Positions 1 through 11,346 of a stretch of 64,000 nucleotides of DNA are shown here, piece by piece; positions within the stretch are counted from its first letter, which is position 1; every line of letters starts with the position of its first letter. The translations under genes and the position numbers were made by a program. The notes below the pieces were generated by a model that saw only the letters and a program-made list of their open reading frames with translations, did no database searches and was not told where the DNA came from. Source of the DNA: Synechocystis salina LEGE 00031 (lineage in GTDB: Bacteria; Cyanobacteriota; Cyanobacteriia; Cyanobacteriales; Microcystaceae). The stretch is taken from assembly GCF_015207985.1 (NCBI RefSeq), contig NZ_JADEVV010000009.1, positions 1-64,000 of the forward strand. The letters run 5' to 3'.

Positions 1-2
1 AA

Positions 3-314
3 AAAGACTTAATAGCGCCGATGTTATTCAGCGGAAGCTTAAATGCAACAGGTTTTGAAGGATGGCTTGAATTCTTTTTAATACCAGCATTGACAATGAC
101 GTCGGTGTTGATTATGGATAACGCCCCCATTCATAGAAAAAGTAGGATTAGGGAAATAGTAGAGTCTGCAGGACACATTGTGTTATTGTTGCCAACTTAT
201 TCTCCAGATTTGAATGATATAGAGCATGACTTTAGTGCATTAAAGAGGGCGAGAATGTACGCACCTCCGGGTACTAGCATAGATAAAGTTATTCAAGATT
301 ATTGCACAGCTTAA
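3..314 (+). CDS. IS630-family transposase, C-terminal part (runs off the left edge)
   Basis: The reading frame is open from the window edge to a stop at 312-314, so the start lies outside. It carries the last part of an IS630/Tc1-type DDE catalytic domain: the second catalytic Asp in LIMDNAPIHR, then LLLPTYSPDLNDIEHDFSALK, which has the family's PTYSPDLNxIE block with the final acidic residue. This enzyme cuts and pastes the element at TA dinucleotides. Because only the C-terminal hundred residues are visible I cannot say whether the copy is whole. The sequence between its stop and the clpB end (315-447) is AT-rich and should contain the right end of the element, but I could not define the terminal inverted repeat without the other end. 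Confidence 0.85.
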   Translation, partial: KDLIAPMLFSGSLNATGFEGWLEFFLIPALTMTSVLIMDNAPIHRKSRIREIVESAGHIVLLLPTYSPDLNDIEHDFSALKRARMYAPPGTSIDKVIQDYCTA

Positions 315-447
315 CGTCTCATAATTATCCTAATTAGCTATAGAAGGAACCCTTTGAGCTATCATTGGACAAGTAAATTTAGATATTGAAAACTTCCTGA
401 CTACACTAATAGAAGAGCGATAGAGTAGACGATATAAAGAAGTGGGA

Positions 448-3144
448 TTACGGAGAAAGAACCTCGACTTCCGCTACCGGGACAATTTCCTCTGGTTCTT
501 GGGAAACTGTTTCCGGCTCTGTTTCTTTATCAAAAACTAATTGATTATCCACACAATCAATTAAAATTTTATCCCCAGCCACAAACACATTTTCCAAAAT
601 CTTGGTAGCAATGGGATTTTCCAACTGCCTTTGAATGGCTCGCTTTAGTGGCCTAGCTCCATAGGTGGGGTCGTAGCCGACATTAACAATATGATCAAGG
701 GCCGCATCAGAGAGGAAAAGGGTAATTTTCTGCTCGTCCAATAGCCTTTCAATGCGTTTAATTTGCAGGACCACAATGCGCCGCAATTGCTCCCGTTTCA
801 GGGTATGGAAAATGATTAGGTCATCGATGCGGTTGAGGAATTCCGGACGGAAATGTTTCCGTAGGGATTGGAGCACCTGTTTCTGCATTTTGTCGTAATC
901 AGCATCGTCGGCGGAAAGGCTGAGAATATGGTCACTGCCGATATTACTGGTCATGACAATGATGGTGTTGCGAAAATCCACCACTCGTCCCTGGGAATCG
1001 GTGATGCGGCCATCGTCCAACACCTGCAAAAGAATATTAAATACGTCTAAATGGGCCTTCTCCACTTCATCTAAAAGCACCACGGAATAGGGCCGTCGGC
1101 GCACTGCTTCCGATAACTGTCCCCCTTCCTCGTAGCCCACATAGCCGGGGGGAGCCCCAATGAGACGGGAAACAGCATGTTTTTCCATATATTCGGACAT
1201 ATCAATCCGCACCATGGCTTCTTCACTGTCGAATAAAAAGCCAGCCAAGGCCCTGGCCAATTCTGTTTTTCCTACCCCAGTGGGGCCCATAAAGAGAAAA
1301 GAACCAATGGGACGACTGGGGTCCTTCATGCCGGCCCTCGCCCGTCGAATGGCGGCAGAAACCGCTGCTACTGCTTCCGTTTGCCCAATTACCCGTTGAT
1401 GTAAATGACCTTCTAATTGCAATAACTTTTGCCGTTCCGTTTCCATCAGACGATTCATGGGGATGCCCGTCCAACCAGCGACAATTTCGGCAATGTCTGC
1501 TTCTGTCACCTGTTCCCGCAACAGGGTATTGCCGGATCCTTGAATTTCCAGCAACTTACTTTCTTTCTCTTCGATGTCATGTTGGAGGACTTCCAATTCT
1601 CCATATTTAATTTTGGCTGCCTTTTCCCAATCGGTGGCCCGCTCAGCTTTTTCTACCTGGAGGCGTAGTTCCTGTTCCTTTTCTTTGAGGGTGTTGATCT
1701 CCTCTAACATTTGTTTTTCAGAAAGCCATTGTCCTGATAGTTCCTGTTGCTGGCCCTCTAATTCGGTAATTTCCTGCTGAATTTTTTCCAGTCTTTCTTT
1801 GGACGATTTGTCGGCCCCTAGGCCAGGACGTTTTTCCTCCCCTTCTAGGGAGACCTTTTCCATTTGTAGTTGCATGAGTCGGCGGTCAATATCCTCCAAT
1901 TCCACGGGCTTAGAGGTAATTTCCATTTTTAATCGGGCGGCCGCTTCGTCCACCAAATCGATCGCCTTGTCAGGCAAAAATCGATCTTGGATATAGCGAT
2001 GGGAAAGGGTAGCTGCCGCCACTAGGGCCGAGTCGGTGATTTTGACCCCATGGTGCACTTCATATTTCTCCTTCAAGCCCCGTAGGATGGAAATGGTATC
2101 GTCCACACTGGGTTGCTTAACATAAACCTGTTGAAATCTTCTTTCTAAAGCAGGATCTTTCTCGATATTTTTACGGTATTCGTCCAACGTTGTGGCCCCA
2201 ATACAGCGCAGTTCTCCCCGGGCTAACATGGGTTTAAGCAAATTGCCCGCATCCATGGACCCAGAACCTTCCCGACCCCCGGCCCCCACCACGGTATGAA
2301 CTTCATCAATAAATAAGATGATTTGCCCATCGGAGTTGGTCACTTCCTTCATCACTGACCGCAGTCTTTCTTCAAATTCCCCCCGGTATTTGGCCCCGGC
2401 AATTAAACTGCCCATGTCCAGGGAAATCAGTTGACGATTTTTTAACGATTCCGGCACGTCGCCATTGATAATCCGTTGGGCCAAGCCTTCGGCGATCGCC
2501 GTTTTGCCCACTCCCGGTTCACCAATCAGAACAGGGTTATTTTTGGATCGCCGGGACAGTACCTGAATAACTCGGCGAATTTCCTCATCTCGACCAATTA
2601 CAGGGTCTAATTTACCTTGGCGGGCCTGCTCGGTCAGATCTCGTCCATATTTATCCAACGCTTCGTAGCGCTCTTCTTGGTTCGGTTCCGTCACCTTTTG
2701 GGAACCCCGAATGGCTTTGATAGCCAATTCCAAATCCTGAGGATCAAGGTTAAACGTGCGTAGGGTTTTGCGCCCCACCCGGTCATCCTCAGCAAAGCCC
2801 ACCAATAAATGTTCAACGGAAATAAATTTATCTTCCCAACTACTGCGGGCGGCATCGGCCCGGTCTAGCATCACATCCAGACTACGCCCCAGGTAAAGCT
2901 GTTCTACGTAGGCTTGTTTTGGCTGTCTATTGGTGAAAACTTCCAACTGTTGCCGGAGGCCTTCCCCATCCACCGCTGCCCGCTGGAAAATCCGAGCAGC
3001 TAAACCTTTATCCTGTTCCAAGAGCGCCAGCAGAATATGTTCCACTTCCAAATTTGTGTTCTTATAACGGCGGGCCACTTCTTGGGATTTAACAATGGCG
3101 TCCCAGGCTTGCTCAGTAAATTTGGTTGGATCAGTAGGTTGCAT
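448..3144 (-). CDS. clpB: ClpB ATP-dependent protein disaggregase
   Basis: A full-length 898-residue ClpB/Hsp104-type AAA+ chaperone that pulls polypeptides out of aggregates together with DnaK. Order of parts: N-terminal double Clp repeat (about 1-150), first ATPase module with Walker A GEPGVGKT near residue 207, a long coiled-coil middle domain (about 400-530, rich in Glu, Lys and Gln, which separates ClpB from ClpA/ClpC), and a second ATPase module with Walker A GPTGVGKT near residue 619. No ClpP-binding IGF/L loop was seen, as expected for ClpB. The C-terminus ends in a Glu/Val/Pro-rich tail. Length and layout agree with ClpB1 of PCC 6803 (slr1641 by memory). The 375-bp upstream region did not show a CIRCE inverted repeat, so HrcA control is not supported by what I can see. 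Confidence 0.97.
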   Translation of the reverse strand: MQPTDPTKFTEQAWDAIVKSQEVARRYKNTNLEVEHILLALLEQDKGLAARIFQRAAVDGEGLRQQLEVFTNRQPKQAYVEQLYLGRSLDVMLDRADAARSSWEDKFISVEHLLVGFAEDDRVGRKTLRTFNLDPQDLELAIKAIRGSQKVTEPNQEERYEALDKYGRDLTEQARQGKLDPVIGRDEEIRRVIQVLSRRSKNNPVLIGEPGVGKTAIAEGLAQRIINGDVPESLKNRQLISLDMGSLIAGAKYRGEFEERLRSVMKEVTNSDGQIILFIDEVHTVVGAGGREGSGSMDAGNLLKPMLARGELRCIGATTLDEYRKNIEKDPALERRFQQVYVKQPSVDDTISILRGLKEKYEVHHGVKITDSALVAAATLSHRYIQDRFLPDKAIDLVDEAAARLKMEITSKPVELEDIDRRLMQLQMEKVSLEGEEKRPGLGADKSSKERLEKIQQEITELEGQQQELSGQWLSEKQMLEEINTLKEKEQELRLQVEKAERATDWEKAAKIKYGELEVLQHDIEEKESKLLEIQGSGNTLLREQVTEADIAEIVAGWTGIPMNRLMETERQKLLQLEGHLHQRVIGQTEAVAAVSAAIRRARAGMKDPSRPIGSFLFMGPTGVGKTELARALAGFLFDSEEAMVRIDMSEYMEKHAVSRLIGAPPGYVGYEEGGQLSEAVRRRPYSVVLLDEVEKAHLDVFNILLQVLDDGRITDSQGRVVDFRNTIIVMTSNIGSDHILSLSADDADYDKMQKQVLQSLRKHFRPEFLNRIDDLIIFHTLKREQLRRIVVLQIKRIERLLDEQKITLFLSDAALDHIVNVGYDPTYGARPLKRAIQRQLENPIATKILENVFVAGDKILIDCVDNQLVFDKETEPETVSQEPEEIVPVAEVEVLSP

Positions 3145-3519
3145 TCAGATTGGCTTTAAGGATATGGGCAAAACTGCTCATCTATTGTAAGGGGGGCTTG
3201 AGTCATTTTCCTAGTTGTCAAGCTTTTCATTTTTGATTAGGATTATCGGGGACATGGTTTTTCAAACCTATTACCAGTTATCATTCGGTCAACTCTTTTC
3301 CTTGAAATTTTTATTTAGCTGTCTAACAATCGTCCCTTTATAGTTATTTCAATAGAGGTTACAAGTGTTTTAAAGGCGACTTTAAATTCTTAAATAATTG
3401 GACAGATTACGCAGAAATGTTATTAATAAAACTGTTTTTCTGCACACAAGGCTTAATTCTGAAAAGTAGCTGAGACCCCATCAATTTTTTCGAGAACATA
3501 ACCGATAAACTTTGTAGCC
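3145..3519. other. Intergenic region between divergent clpB and hicA
   Basis: 375 bp, AT-rich, with no convincing reading frame. It must hold the clpB promoter (minus) and the hicAB promoter (plus). I see no CIRCE element and no strong inverted repeat; single promoter boxes cannot be assigned with confidence. Confidence 0.5.
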
Positions 3520-3747
3520 GTGCCAAAAAGAGAAAAACTAATTGCCCTGTTGAAAAGCAGCCCTAATAACATTAGGTTTGGCGACGTCCGTAAGTTATTG
3601 GAGTTAGACGGTTTTTCCCTTGAGAGAATCACAGGTAGTCATCATATTTTCAAAAGAAATGATATTATTTTGGTCATACCTGTGCGCAATAAAAAAGTCA
3701 AATCTATTTATATCCGCCGCATTCTTGAAATTATCGAGGAAAAATAA
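3520..3747 (+). CDS. hicA: HicA-type mRNA interferase toxin
   Basis: 75 residues starting at a GTG; no ATG is available in frame upstream. The sequence fits the HicA double-stranded-RNA-binding fold: GDVRKLLELDGF, then GSHHIFKR containing the catalytic His of the family (usual form GSHxxF/Y), then a VIPVRNKK block. Toxins of this family cleave mRNA and arrest translation. The stop (3745-3747) is immediately followed by the ATG of a HicB-like gene, so the two are translationally coupled. The toxin-first order is normal for hicAB. The module lies between clpB and pyrH and has no link to either pathway. Confidence 0.85.
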   Translation: MPKREKLIALLKSSPNNIRFGDVRKLLELDGFSLERITGSHHIFKRNDIILVIPVRNKKVKSIYIRRILEIIEEK

Positions 3748-3969
3748 ATGAATTATCCAATTGTTATTTATCCCTGTATAGAAGGTGGTTTTGTTGCTGA
3801 AGTTCCTGCCTTATCTGGTTGTCTGGCCCAAGGAGAAACCCTGGAAGAAACCCTACAGGAATTAATGATAGTTCAAGATCTTTGGCTAGAAACCGCCCAA
3901 GCCCATAATCAAAAACTGCCTAGTTTGGAGGCAGAAATTGCCAAAATCAAGGCATTAAGTGCTGCGTGA
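3748..3969 (+). CDS. hicB: HicB-type antitoxin
   Basis: 73 residues beginning directly after the HicA stop codon. The N-terminal part (YPCIEGGFVAEVPALSGC, followed by GETLEETLQE) is the partial RNase-H-like fold of HicB that wraps the toxin. The C-terminal DNA-binding (helix-turn-helix or ribbon-helix-helix) domain of longer HicB proteins is missing; the tail is only a short helix. Such short HicB proteins neutralise the toxin but may not repress their own promoter, so regulation here is uncertain. Confidence 0.85.
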   Translation: MNYPIVIYPCIEGGFVAEVPALSGCLAQGETLEETLQELMIVQDLWLETAQAHNQKLPSLEAEIAKIKALSAA

Positions 3970-4138
3970 AGTACCTGTTTGTTTTGGCAGAGATCCCCGT
4001 TGAATTAAGGGCTATTAGTGGGTCATAAAACGGCTTGCTAACCGCTGGTGGCAGGTTGGGGGTGTTTAAAAGTCGTTGCAGGTTCCCCTTGGGTGCTATG
4101 GTATGGGGGGAATTTTGCGTTTAACCCCTCTTCTTTAG

Positions 4139-5429
<1,291 letters not shown>

Positions 5430-5510
5430 ACCCTCTCGGAACTAGCTCCCAATGGTGGTCAAAATCAACCCTAGGCACATTAGCCGGACATCATTGCTCC
5501 CTTGAATTCT

Positions 5511-6629
5511 ATGAACTTTGGCTATCTGATTTTTTTGATCACTTCCGCCGCCACCTATGGCATTTTCGCCCTGGGTTTGAATTTACAATGGGGCTTTGCT
5601 GGGCTAATTAATTTTGGCCATGTGGCTTTTATGACCCTAGGGGCCTATGCCACCACTTTGCTGAGTTTACGGGGTTGGCCCATTCCCCTGGCTGTGTTGG
5701 TGGGGATGGGATTGGCCATGGCGCTGGGCTTGCTCATTGGTACCTCTACCCTGCGGCTGAGGGAAGATTATCTGGCGATCGTCACCATCGGCGTTTCCGA
5801 GTTAATTCGTTTAATAGCCAACAACGAGGAATGGTTAACCCAGGGAACTTTTGGGGTTCAGAGTTTTCCCTGGCCGATGGACTTTAACCCCACCCTATTG
5901 AGCCGGATTGTGTTTGTTATTTGGCTCACAATTCTGGCTATTTATGCAGAAAGTATTTTAATCAAAAGCCTCTTGAGACAGTGGAAAGAAGGCAAGAAAA
6001 TTCAAGGCAAAAGTTATCAGCCCCGTAAACCTTGGGCTTTGCTGGTTTGGGGAATTATCACCACAGCGCTGATTTTAACTGCCTATATTCCCGGGGTAGT
6101 TTCTTTGTATAACTACTCTGGTAAAGCTGGGTTAATGTTATTAGCTTTAACTTTGCTGGCCCTTACCTATGCTGGCTTGGAATTTTGGGTCCATTCTCCC
6201 TGGGGTCGTATTCTTAAAGCGATTCGGGAAGACGAAGAAATTCCCCGGGCCCTGGGCAAAAATGTTTTTTGGTATAAGTTGCAAGCTTTCATGGCCGGTG
6301 GGGCGATCGCCGGTTTAGCAGGGGCCTTATTTGCTTGGCAATTAACCAGTATTTACCCCAGTAATTTTGATACTTTGCTAACTTTTAATGCTTGGATCAT
6401 TGTGGTGCTGGGGGGAGCGGGCAGTAATGCGGGCACAGTGTTGGGCACTATTATTTTTTGGGCCTATGACTCCCTCACTAGGTTTTTGTTACCCCAAATT
6501 GCTTTCCTGGATCAAAGCCAGGTTGGAGCTTTGCGGGTCATGGTGATCGGGTTAATTTTAATGGTGTTAATGGTATGGCGGCCCCAAGGCATTTTAGGGA
6601 AAAAAGAAGAGTTAACCCTAGGGCGCTAA
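5511..6629 (+). CDS. natC: LivM-type permease of a neutral amino-acid ABC transporter (NatC)
   Basis: 372 residues, many hydrophobic segments, with the branched-chain amino-acid permease (LivH/LivM) signatures GLNLQWGFAGLINFGHVAF near the N-terminus and GGAGSNAGTVLGT near the C-terminus, ending MVWRPQGILG. It forms half of the membrane channel of a HAAT-family importer. I recognise it as NatC of the PCC 6803 N-I transporter for neutral amino acids, whose other subunits (NatA, B, D, E) are encoded elsewhere; none is nearby here. The ATG at 5511 is preferred over a TTG at 5502. A poorly conserved hydrophilic stretch at about residues 160-180 (RQWKEGKKIQGKSYQPRK) looks like a cytoplasmic loop insertion. 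Confidence 0.85.
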   Translation: MNFGYLIFLITSAATYGIFALGLNLQWGFAGLINFGHVAFMTLGAYATTLLSLRGWPIPLAVLVGMGLAMALGLLIGTSTLRLREDYLAIVTIGVSELIRLIANNEEWLTQGTFGVQSFPWPMDFNPTLLSRIVFVIWLTILAIYAESILIKSLLRQWKEGKKIQGKSYQPRKPWALLVWGIITTALILTAYIPGVVSLYNYSGKAGLMLLALTLLALTYAGLEFWVHSPWGRILKAIREDEEIPRALGKNVFWYKLQAFMAGGAIAGLAGALFAWQLTSIYPSNFDTLLTFNAWIIVVLGGAGSNAGTVLGTIIFWAYDSLTRFLLPQIAFLDQSQVGALRVMVIGLILMVLMVWRPQGILGKKEELTLGR

Positions 6630-6664
6630 TGGTTACCTAGCAGTTTGCTATTGGGATTTCGGCT

Positions 6665-7432
6665 TTAAGCCCCCTCAACTTTATTATTAATCACTCCGGG
6701 CCAGCGGCCATATTTGAGGTAAAAACCCCCTAGACAAAGGACAACGATCAAAATAGTGCCGATCGCCAAATAACTAGGCACAAAAAAGCTCGTTTCAATA
6801 ACGTTAATTTGTCCAGGTTTTAACTGCCATTGCCCAGGTAATTCTGTGCCCAATTCTTCCCCTGGAGCATTGGAACTCTGGAGAGTTAGGGGAGTTTGCA
6901 GATTAAAATTCAGGTCAATTAGGGAGCCGGGACTAAGGATAATGTTGCCTTGGTTGGATAAAACTCCCAGTGCCCGTAGGTCAACGGTCAACTTCAGGTG
7001 ATTGCGATCCACCAATAGCCAATTGCTTTGCTCTAGTGCCAGTTCCGCTTTCAAATTCAGTAAATCCAACTGGTCAGGTTCTGGCGCTCGTCTTCCTTTG
7101 GGGGGTTGGGGATTAAAAAAGCGATTGAACTTTTCCACCAACTCTTGGCCGCTACCAAAGGGAATGGTCACCACGAGGGTTTCCTCCGACGGGCGATCGG
7201 TATGACCGTTTAAATCCTTGGCCCGCTGGTCTAAACTTTTCAGCCACCGGTCAGCTTCCGCTTGGCTCAGGGTGGTTAGCTGTTCTCCCAGGGTAATATG
7301 TTGGACAATTTCTCCGTAATGTTGCTCAGGAAAATGAATGCCCACATCATAATCGACACAGCCGGTCAGCAAACAGCAAAGGCCCAAAAGCATGGGTAAT
7401 AAGCGTTTAAACCATTTCTGGGGGCACATCAT
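6665..7432 (-). CDS. DUF3153 lipoprotein, membrane-anchored at both ends
   Basis: Starting at the ATG at 7432 gives a classic lipoprotein signal peptide: basic MMCPQKWFKR, hydrophobic LLPMLLGLCC, lipobox LLTGC. A GAGG ribosome site is eight nt upstream. A longer frame from 7510 would bury this signal under 26 extra residues. The body (YDVGIHFPEQHYGEIVQHI and onwards) matches the cyanobacterial DUF3153 family as I remember it, about 255 residues, with one C-terminal membrane helix (YLAIGTILIVVLCLGGFYL) and a short basic tail. Function is unknown. Its gene converges on natC with 35 bp between stops. Confidence 0.75.
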   Translation of the reverse strand: MMCPQKWFKRLLPMLLGLCCLLTGCVDYDVGIHFPEQHYGEIVQHITLGEQLTTLSQAEADRWLKSLDQRAKDLNGHTDRPSEETLVVTIPFGSGQELVEKFNRFFNPQPPKGRRAPEPDQLDLLNLKAELALEQSNWLLVDRNHLKLTVDLRALGVLSNQGNIILSPGSLIDLNFNLQTPLTLQSSNAPGEELGTELPGQWQLKPGQINVIETSFFVPSYLAIGTILIVVLCLGGFYLKYGRWPGVINNKVEGA

Positions 7433-7552
7433 GCGGAAAGCCTCATGAGCAAATGACATCAAGGTAAATTTAAGACTCGACCGCCAGTATATCAATCTAG
7501 ACCATCCCATAGTTAGTTTTTTGTACCATTCAAGCTGTCAGCCCGGAAAACC

Positions 7553-8278
7553 ATGCCCCACCAGCCCTTGCCAAGTTTCCATTTTCATTATTCTCTGATG
7601 TTAGTGGCAATATGGTCTGGATTTTCAGTGGGAGTTAAAGAATTAAACTCGCCTGCGCTGGGGCAAAATGTTACCGAAGTCCCCTCAAACGAAAACTTAG
7701 CTAAGCCTAAAAATCAGGGCTGGGGCCCATGGCAAAAACTTGAATCAGCAGAAGATTTAACTTTTTCATCTGGTTTTTCCAATATGGAATTGGGAGGATA
7801 TTTAGATTATTCCCACGCCTGTGAACAGGCAGCCCAAGCGGCCCAGAGTGAGCCCATTTTTTGGTATCGCTTGGATAATTTAGTTGAAACTATTGGCACG
7901 GGCAATGTGGAATACCGGTGCACGATTAATGATGAAATTATTGCCTATCATTTCAGCACAGCAGTGCTGAGTAATCTTCCCTTTCCCACTTGCTTAACAG
8001 TTCAGAGTAATATTGGTGGCGGCATAAACATCAGAAACAGTCCAAACTTGGCAGCAACCTTACTGGAAACACTCGAAAATGGCTCTCAAATTATGATTGA
8101 TGGTTCACCGATGTATTTGTCTACCGATGCCCAGGGGAGAACCTGGCTTAATTTACAATTTAAGGGGCAAGATGGCTGGGGTTCTCTCACCACAAAACCG
8201 GAGGGACATATCAATTTTAGAATGTGTCAAGGATTAAATTTACAACTACTTTGCTTGCATCGAATAGCTTTTTTATAA
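7553..8278 (+). CDS. Hypothetical exported protein with a C-terminal SH3-like domain
   Basis: 241 residues. The first 35 residues hold one hydrophobic stretch (SLMLVAIWSGFSVGV), plausibly a signal peptide or anchor. Residues about 150-225 resemble a bacterial SH3 domain: GINIRNSPN, then LENGSQIMIDGS, then GRTWLNLQFKGQDGWGSL. Such domains usually bind cell-wall peptides or mediate periplasmic contacts. Two Cys pairs (HACEQ, YRCTI, FPTCL, RMCQG) could form disulfides outside the cytoplasm. It is transcribed divergently from the DUF3153 lipoprotein. I do not recognise a specific function. Confidence 0.6.
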   Translation: MPHQPLPSFHFHYSLMLVAIWSGFSVGVKELNSPALGQNVTEVPSNENLAKPKNQGWGPWQKLESAEDLTFSSGFSNMELGGYLDYSHACEQAAQAAQSEPIFWYRLDNLVETIGTGNVEYRCTINDEIIAYHFSTAVLSNLPFPTCLTVQSNIGGGINIRNSPNLAATLLETLENGSQIMIDGSPMYLSTDAQGRTWLNLQFKGQDGWGSLTTKPEGHINFRMCQGLNLQLLCLHRIAFL

Positions 8279-8418
8279 AAAGCTTTGCTAGTGGTCAGTT
8301 AGTTATCTTAAATTAATCCTATTGTGCTTGCTTCAGATGCAATAAATTTACCAACTTGCCAAGAAATAATTTTGTGATTAATAATAAAATTCTGAACTGT
8401 TAACAGTCATTAAATTCC

Positions 8419-9660
8419 ATGACAAAACCATTGCAATATGACCTCATAATCTTGGGTGCGACGGGATTTGTCGGCGGGATTGTTTGTCGATATTTGCTAT
8501 CCCACTGGGAAACTGCGACAGGGGAAAACTGGGCGATCGCCGGCCGTTCCCAAGCCAAACTCGACCATTTGGTGCAATCCCTTGGTCCTCAAGCTGCCCA
8601 TTTGACCACCTTTGTGGTTGATGTTGAAGATGAAGCCGCTGTAATTACACTGTGTTCTCAAACTAAAGTTGTGGTTTCTACTGTGGGTCCCTATGCCCTT
8701 TATGGGGAAACTCTAGTCCGGGTTTGTGCCACCACTGGCACAGATTACTGCGATCTGACGGGGGAAGTCCAATGGGTGCAACAAATGATTCAGAAATATG
8801 AGGCGATCGCCCAGCAGTCGGGGGCTCGCATTGTCCATTGTTGCGGTTTCGATTCCATTCCTTCTGACCTAGGTGTGTACTACTTGCAACGACAAAGTCA
8901 ACGGCGTTGGGGGGAACCCTGCATCCGGGTCAAAATGAGGGTAAAAACAGTCCAGGGTGGTATTTCTGGGGGCACGATCGCCAGTGGCATCAACCTGATC
9001 CAAGAGGCGATCGCCGATCCTGCCACCCGCCAGGCCCTCCGTAATCCCTATATCCTTTGTTTTAAACCTAATAACGAGTCTGACCATCCCCCTACCCTCA
9101 TCCCCGTGCAAAATGATTCCTTCTTTGATGAATGGATTACGCCCTTTGTGATGGCCGGCATTAACACCCCCATTGTCTTACGTTCCAATGCCTTACAAAA
9201 CGGGGCCTATGGTGAAAGCTTTCAGTATGACGAAGGGATCTTGACAGGGCCAGGTATAGCCGGTTGGCTAGGGGCCCAGGGCATGAAATGGACCCTGGAC
9301 CTCATGGCCCTTGCTTTGGCGATCGCCCCTAGTCGGTGGTTATTAACCCAAGTTTTACCTCAACCAGGGGAAGGCCCCACCGAAGCAGAGCAACAGCAAG
9401 GCTTTTATGATTTACGCTTTTGGGGACAAACCGCCTCTGGCCATTCCCTCATGGTCAAAGTTACAGGCGATCAAGACCCCGGTTATGGTTCTACGGCAAA
9501 AATATTAGCCCAAGCTGCACTATGTTTGGCCAAAGATAAACCACAATCATCTCTCCAAGGCGGTTTCTGGACTCCGGCATCTAGCTTTGGTCAGGATTTA
9601 ATCCAGCGGTTAGTTGACCATGCTGGATTGACTTTTACCGAAGAAAATTGCTTCAAATAG
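8419..9660 (+). CDS. Saccharopine dehydrogenase-like / trans-acting enoyl reductase family protein
   Basis: 413 residues with an N-terminal Rossmann nucleotide-binding motif, LGATGFVGGIVCRYL, and the block STVGPYALYGETLVRVCA followed by DYCDLTGEVQWV that typifies the saccharopine-dehydrogenase-like oxidoreductases, including mycobacterial trans-acting enoyl reductases and the eukaryotic SCCPDH group. HCCGFDSIPSDLGV is the second conserved block. The true substrate is not known. It is not lysine biosynthesis, for which this branch lacks the dedicated residues. The gene stands alone, with 140 bp of AT-rich leader. Confidence 0.8.
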   Translation: MTKPLQYDLIILGATGFVGGIVCRYLLSHWETATGENWAIAGRSQAKLDHLVQSLGPQAAHLTTFVVDVEDEAAVITLCSQTKVVVSTVGPYALYGETLVRVCATTGTDYCDLTGEVQWVQQMIQKYEAIAQQSGARIVHCCGFDSIPSDLGVYYLQRQSQRRWGEPCIRVKMRVKTVQGGISGGTIASGINLIQEAIADPATRQALRNPYILCFKPNNESDHPPTLIPVQNDSFFDEWITPFVMAGINTPIVLRSNALQNGAYGESFQYDEGILTGPGIAGWLGAQGMKWTLDLMALALAIAPSRWLLTQVLPQPGEGPTEAEQQQGFYDLRFWGQTASGHSLMVKVTGDQDPGYGSTAKILAQAALCLAKDKPQSSLQGGFWTPASSFGQDLIQRLVDHAGLTFTEENCFK

Positions 9661-9699
9661 GCTGCTAGTCAACAGATTTTTGCAGCCATAAATTATTTG

Positions 9700-11175
9700 C
9701 TATTTCACCACCTCAATCGCTGGCGGTTTCCACGTTCCTTCACCAACGGGCAGAATAGACGGCGGGTTTTCCTTCGGCCAGTAGAGGCGCATCACTAAAT
9801 AGATGGGGCCATCGGGGGCGGGTAGCCAGTTAGCTTCCTTGTCTGATCCCGGCGAATCTTTCTGGATATACAAAGTCAGCGAACCGTCGGCATTCTTTTT
9901 CAGGTTCGGCAACATGGGCGAGTTGATCAAGTAACGATTGATTGGATTCTTAATCAACAACTGAGTCTTGCCATCGTACATTGTGACCGACCAGAAGGCG
10001 TTTACGGGAGGATACTGCCCCTCAGGAAAAGTGAGCGTGTATTTGTGCTTACTGCCATCAAGAATTTCACCATTGGCAAGGGTCTTTGTTAAGGGATAGG
10101 TCGCTTCCTTCACCTCATTGCCATAGATTCCGCCCTGGGCACCAGCAGCCCGTTTTAACCAATCGCCATCAAAAAACTCCCGGTTACCAAAAACATCTAA
10201 CATTGCCCAGCCATTAATGACCTTTTGTCCATCTTTAAGGTACTGGTCAATCTTGGCTTCCCCTGCTTTCATGCCGAGGACGATTTGGGCTTGATGTTCT
10301 GGGGAGAGATCTTTGAATTCAAAGGTCTTATCGGGGCCGACGCCGATTTTTGCTAACTTGGCGCGGATTTCCTTTTCTTCGGGGCCAGGGGGAGCAAACT
10401 GCAAGGAGAAATCGAGATATTCAAAGAAATTTGTTTTAGATAACTCCTTGTCAATTTTTGGGAAATCAATCTCTGGTGCTGATGGGGGAGGTGATTGTTT
10501 AAGGTAGGCCGAAAGGGGCTGTACTTTATATGCAGACTGGATTTTGACCACATTGGGCATATCTTCCGGGTTAAAAAGTTGAGTGCGATAAGCCGCTAAC
10601 GCGAATTGGGTGGTGGAGCGAAAAACCTTTTTGATACCCGGTGGTTTTTCTCCTTTCCAGTCGGGGCCGACAACCATGTAGTCCCCAGCTTCATTTCCCG
10701 TGACACGATTACTGACATAGCCAAAGATGAAGGTATTGCCGTCTTCGAGTTGTATGGAGTGGTAGCGATCTTTGTCAAAAGCGGGGACGGATAAGATGAT
10801 CGGCTCTGCTCGTAGATCTAGCCAAGCGAGAGAGTAGGGGGTATCGCTGTTGGGAGTGATGATCGCCGTATCTTTATAGGTAAAGACCCTGGCTTCATTC
10901 TTAATTTGGTTAAAGGGGGCTTTGAATTGTCCAGAATTTTTGTCCACGGCGTATTCGTACATGACGCCATAATTCATGACAATCGGTAAACCGTAGATAA
11001 ATCCGGCTTCGGCGATCGCCTTTGTTTCCTCAAGGCTGGGCATCTTAATATCACCTTTCGTCTGGGTTTGGGGTGAGGCTAGGACGACATTAGCCTGATG
11101 GTTGTAGCCGAGAATCAGGGTTGAGGCAATGGTAAAAGACAGCAGGCTTAATAAGCATTTTTGTAGCTGATTCAT
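9700..11175 (-). CDS. DUF1254/DUF1214 exported protein
   Basis: 491 residues with a signal peptide (KCLLSLLSFTIASTLILGY, cleavage probably near residues 33-35), then the two linked domains of the DUF1254-DUF1214 family: N-terminal EAGFIYGLPIVMNYGVMYEYAV with NSDTPYSLAWLDLRAEP, and C-terminal VNAFWSVTMYDGKTQLL with NRYLI. These proteins are exported, fold as beta-rich pairs and are common in bacterial accessory gene sets; no enzymatic activity is settled. Downstream, convergent with the enoyl-reductase-like gene. Clear start at ATG 11175. Confidence 0.82.
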   Translation of the reverse strand: MNQLQKCLLSLLSFTIASTLILGYNHQANVVLASPQTQTKGDIKMPSLEETKAIAEAGFIYGLPIVMNYGVMYEYAVDKNSGQFKAPFNQIKNEARVFTYKDTAIITPNSDTPYSLAWLDLRAEPIILSVPAFDKDRYHSIQLEDGNTFIFGYVSNRVTGNEAGDYMVVGPDWKGEKPPGIKKVFRSTTQFALAAYRTQLFNPEDMPNVVKIQSAYKVQPLSAYLKQSPPPSAPEIDFPKIDKELSKTNFFEYLDFSLQFAPPGPEEKEIRAKLAKIGVGPDKTFEFKDLSPEHQAQIVLGMKAGEAKIDQYLKDGQKVINGWAMLDVFGNREFFDGDWLKRAAGAQGGIYGNEVKEATYPLTKTLANGEILDGSKHKYTLTFPEGQYPPVNAFWSVTMYDGKTQLLIKNPINRYLINSPMLPNLKKNADGSLTLYIQKDSPGSDKEANWLPAPDGPIYLVMRLYWPKENPPSILPVGEGTWKPPAIEVVK

Positions 11176-11346
11176 AATTTTTTGAAGAAATAGGGAGGTC
11201 GAATATCGATGTGATTGATAGCGATAAAATAATTAAGTTTATCGGGGTAATTTAAAATCATAATAACCTAAGAAACCATGAAAATAATAAATATTCAGTC
11301 CGTTCCTCTTTGAACATTGGTGATTTTGGATTATCCCCAAAATTAA

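Noticed and set aside
2490-2515. Repeated GCGATCGC octamers throughout as a candidate repeat family
   Set aside because: These are the HIP1 sites common in cyanobacterial genomes, not a mobile or array repeat.
3145-3519. CIRCE (HrcA) element upstream of clpB
   Set aside because: The TTAGCACTC-N9-GAGTGCTAA pattern was looked for and not found.
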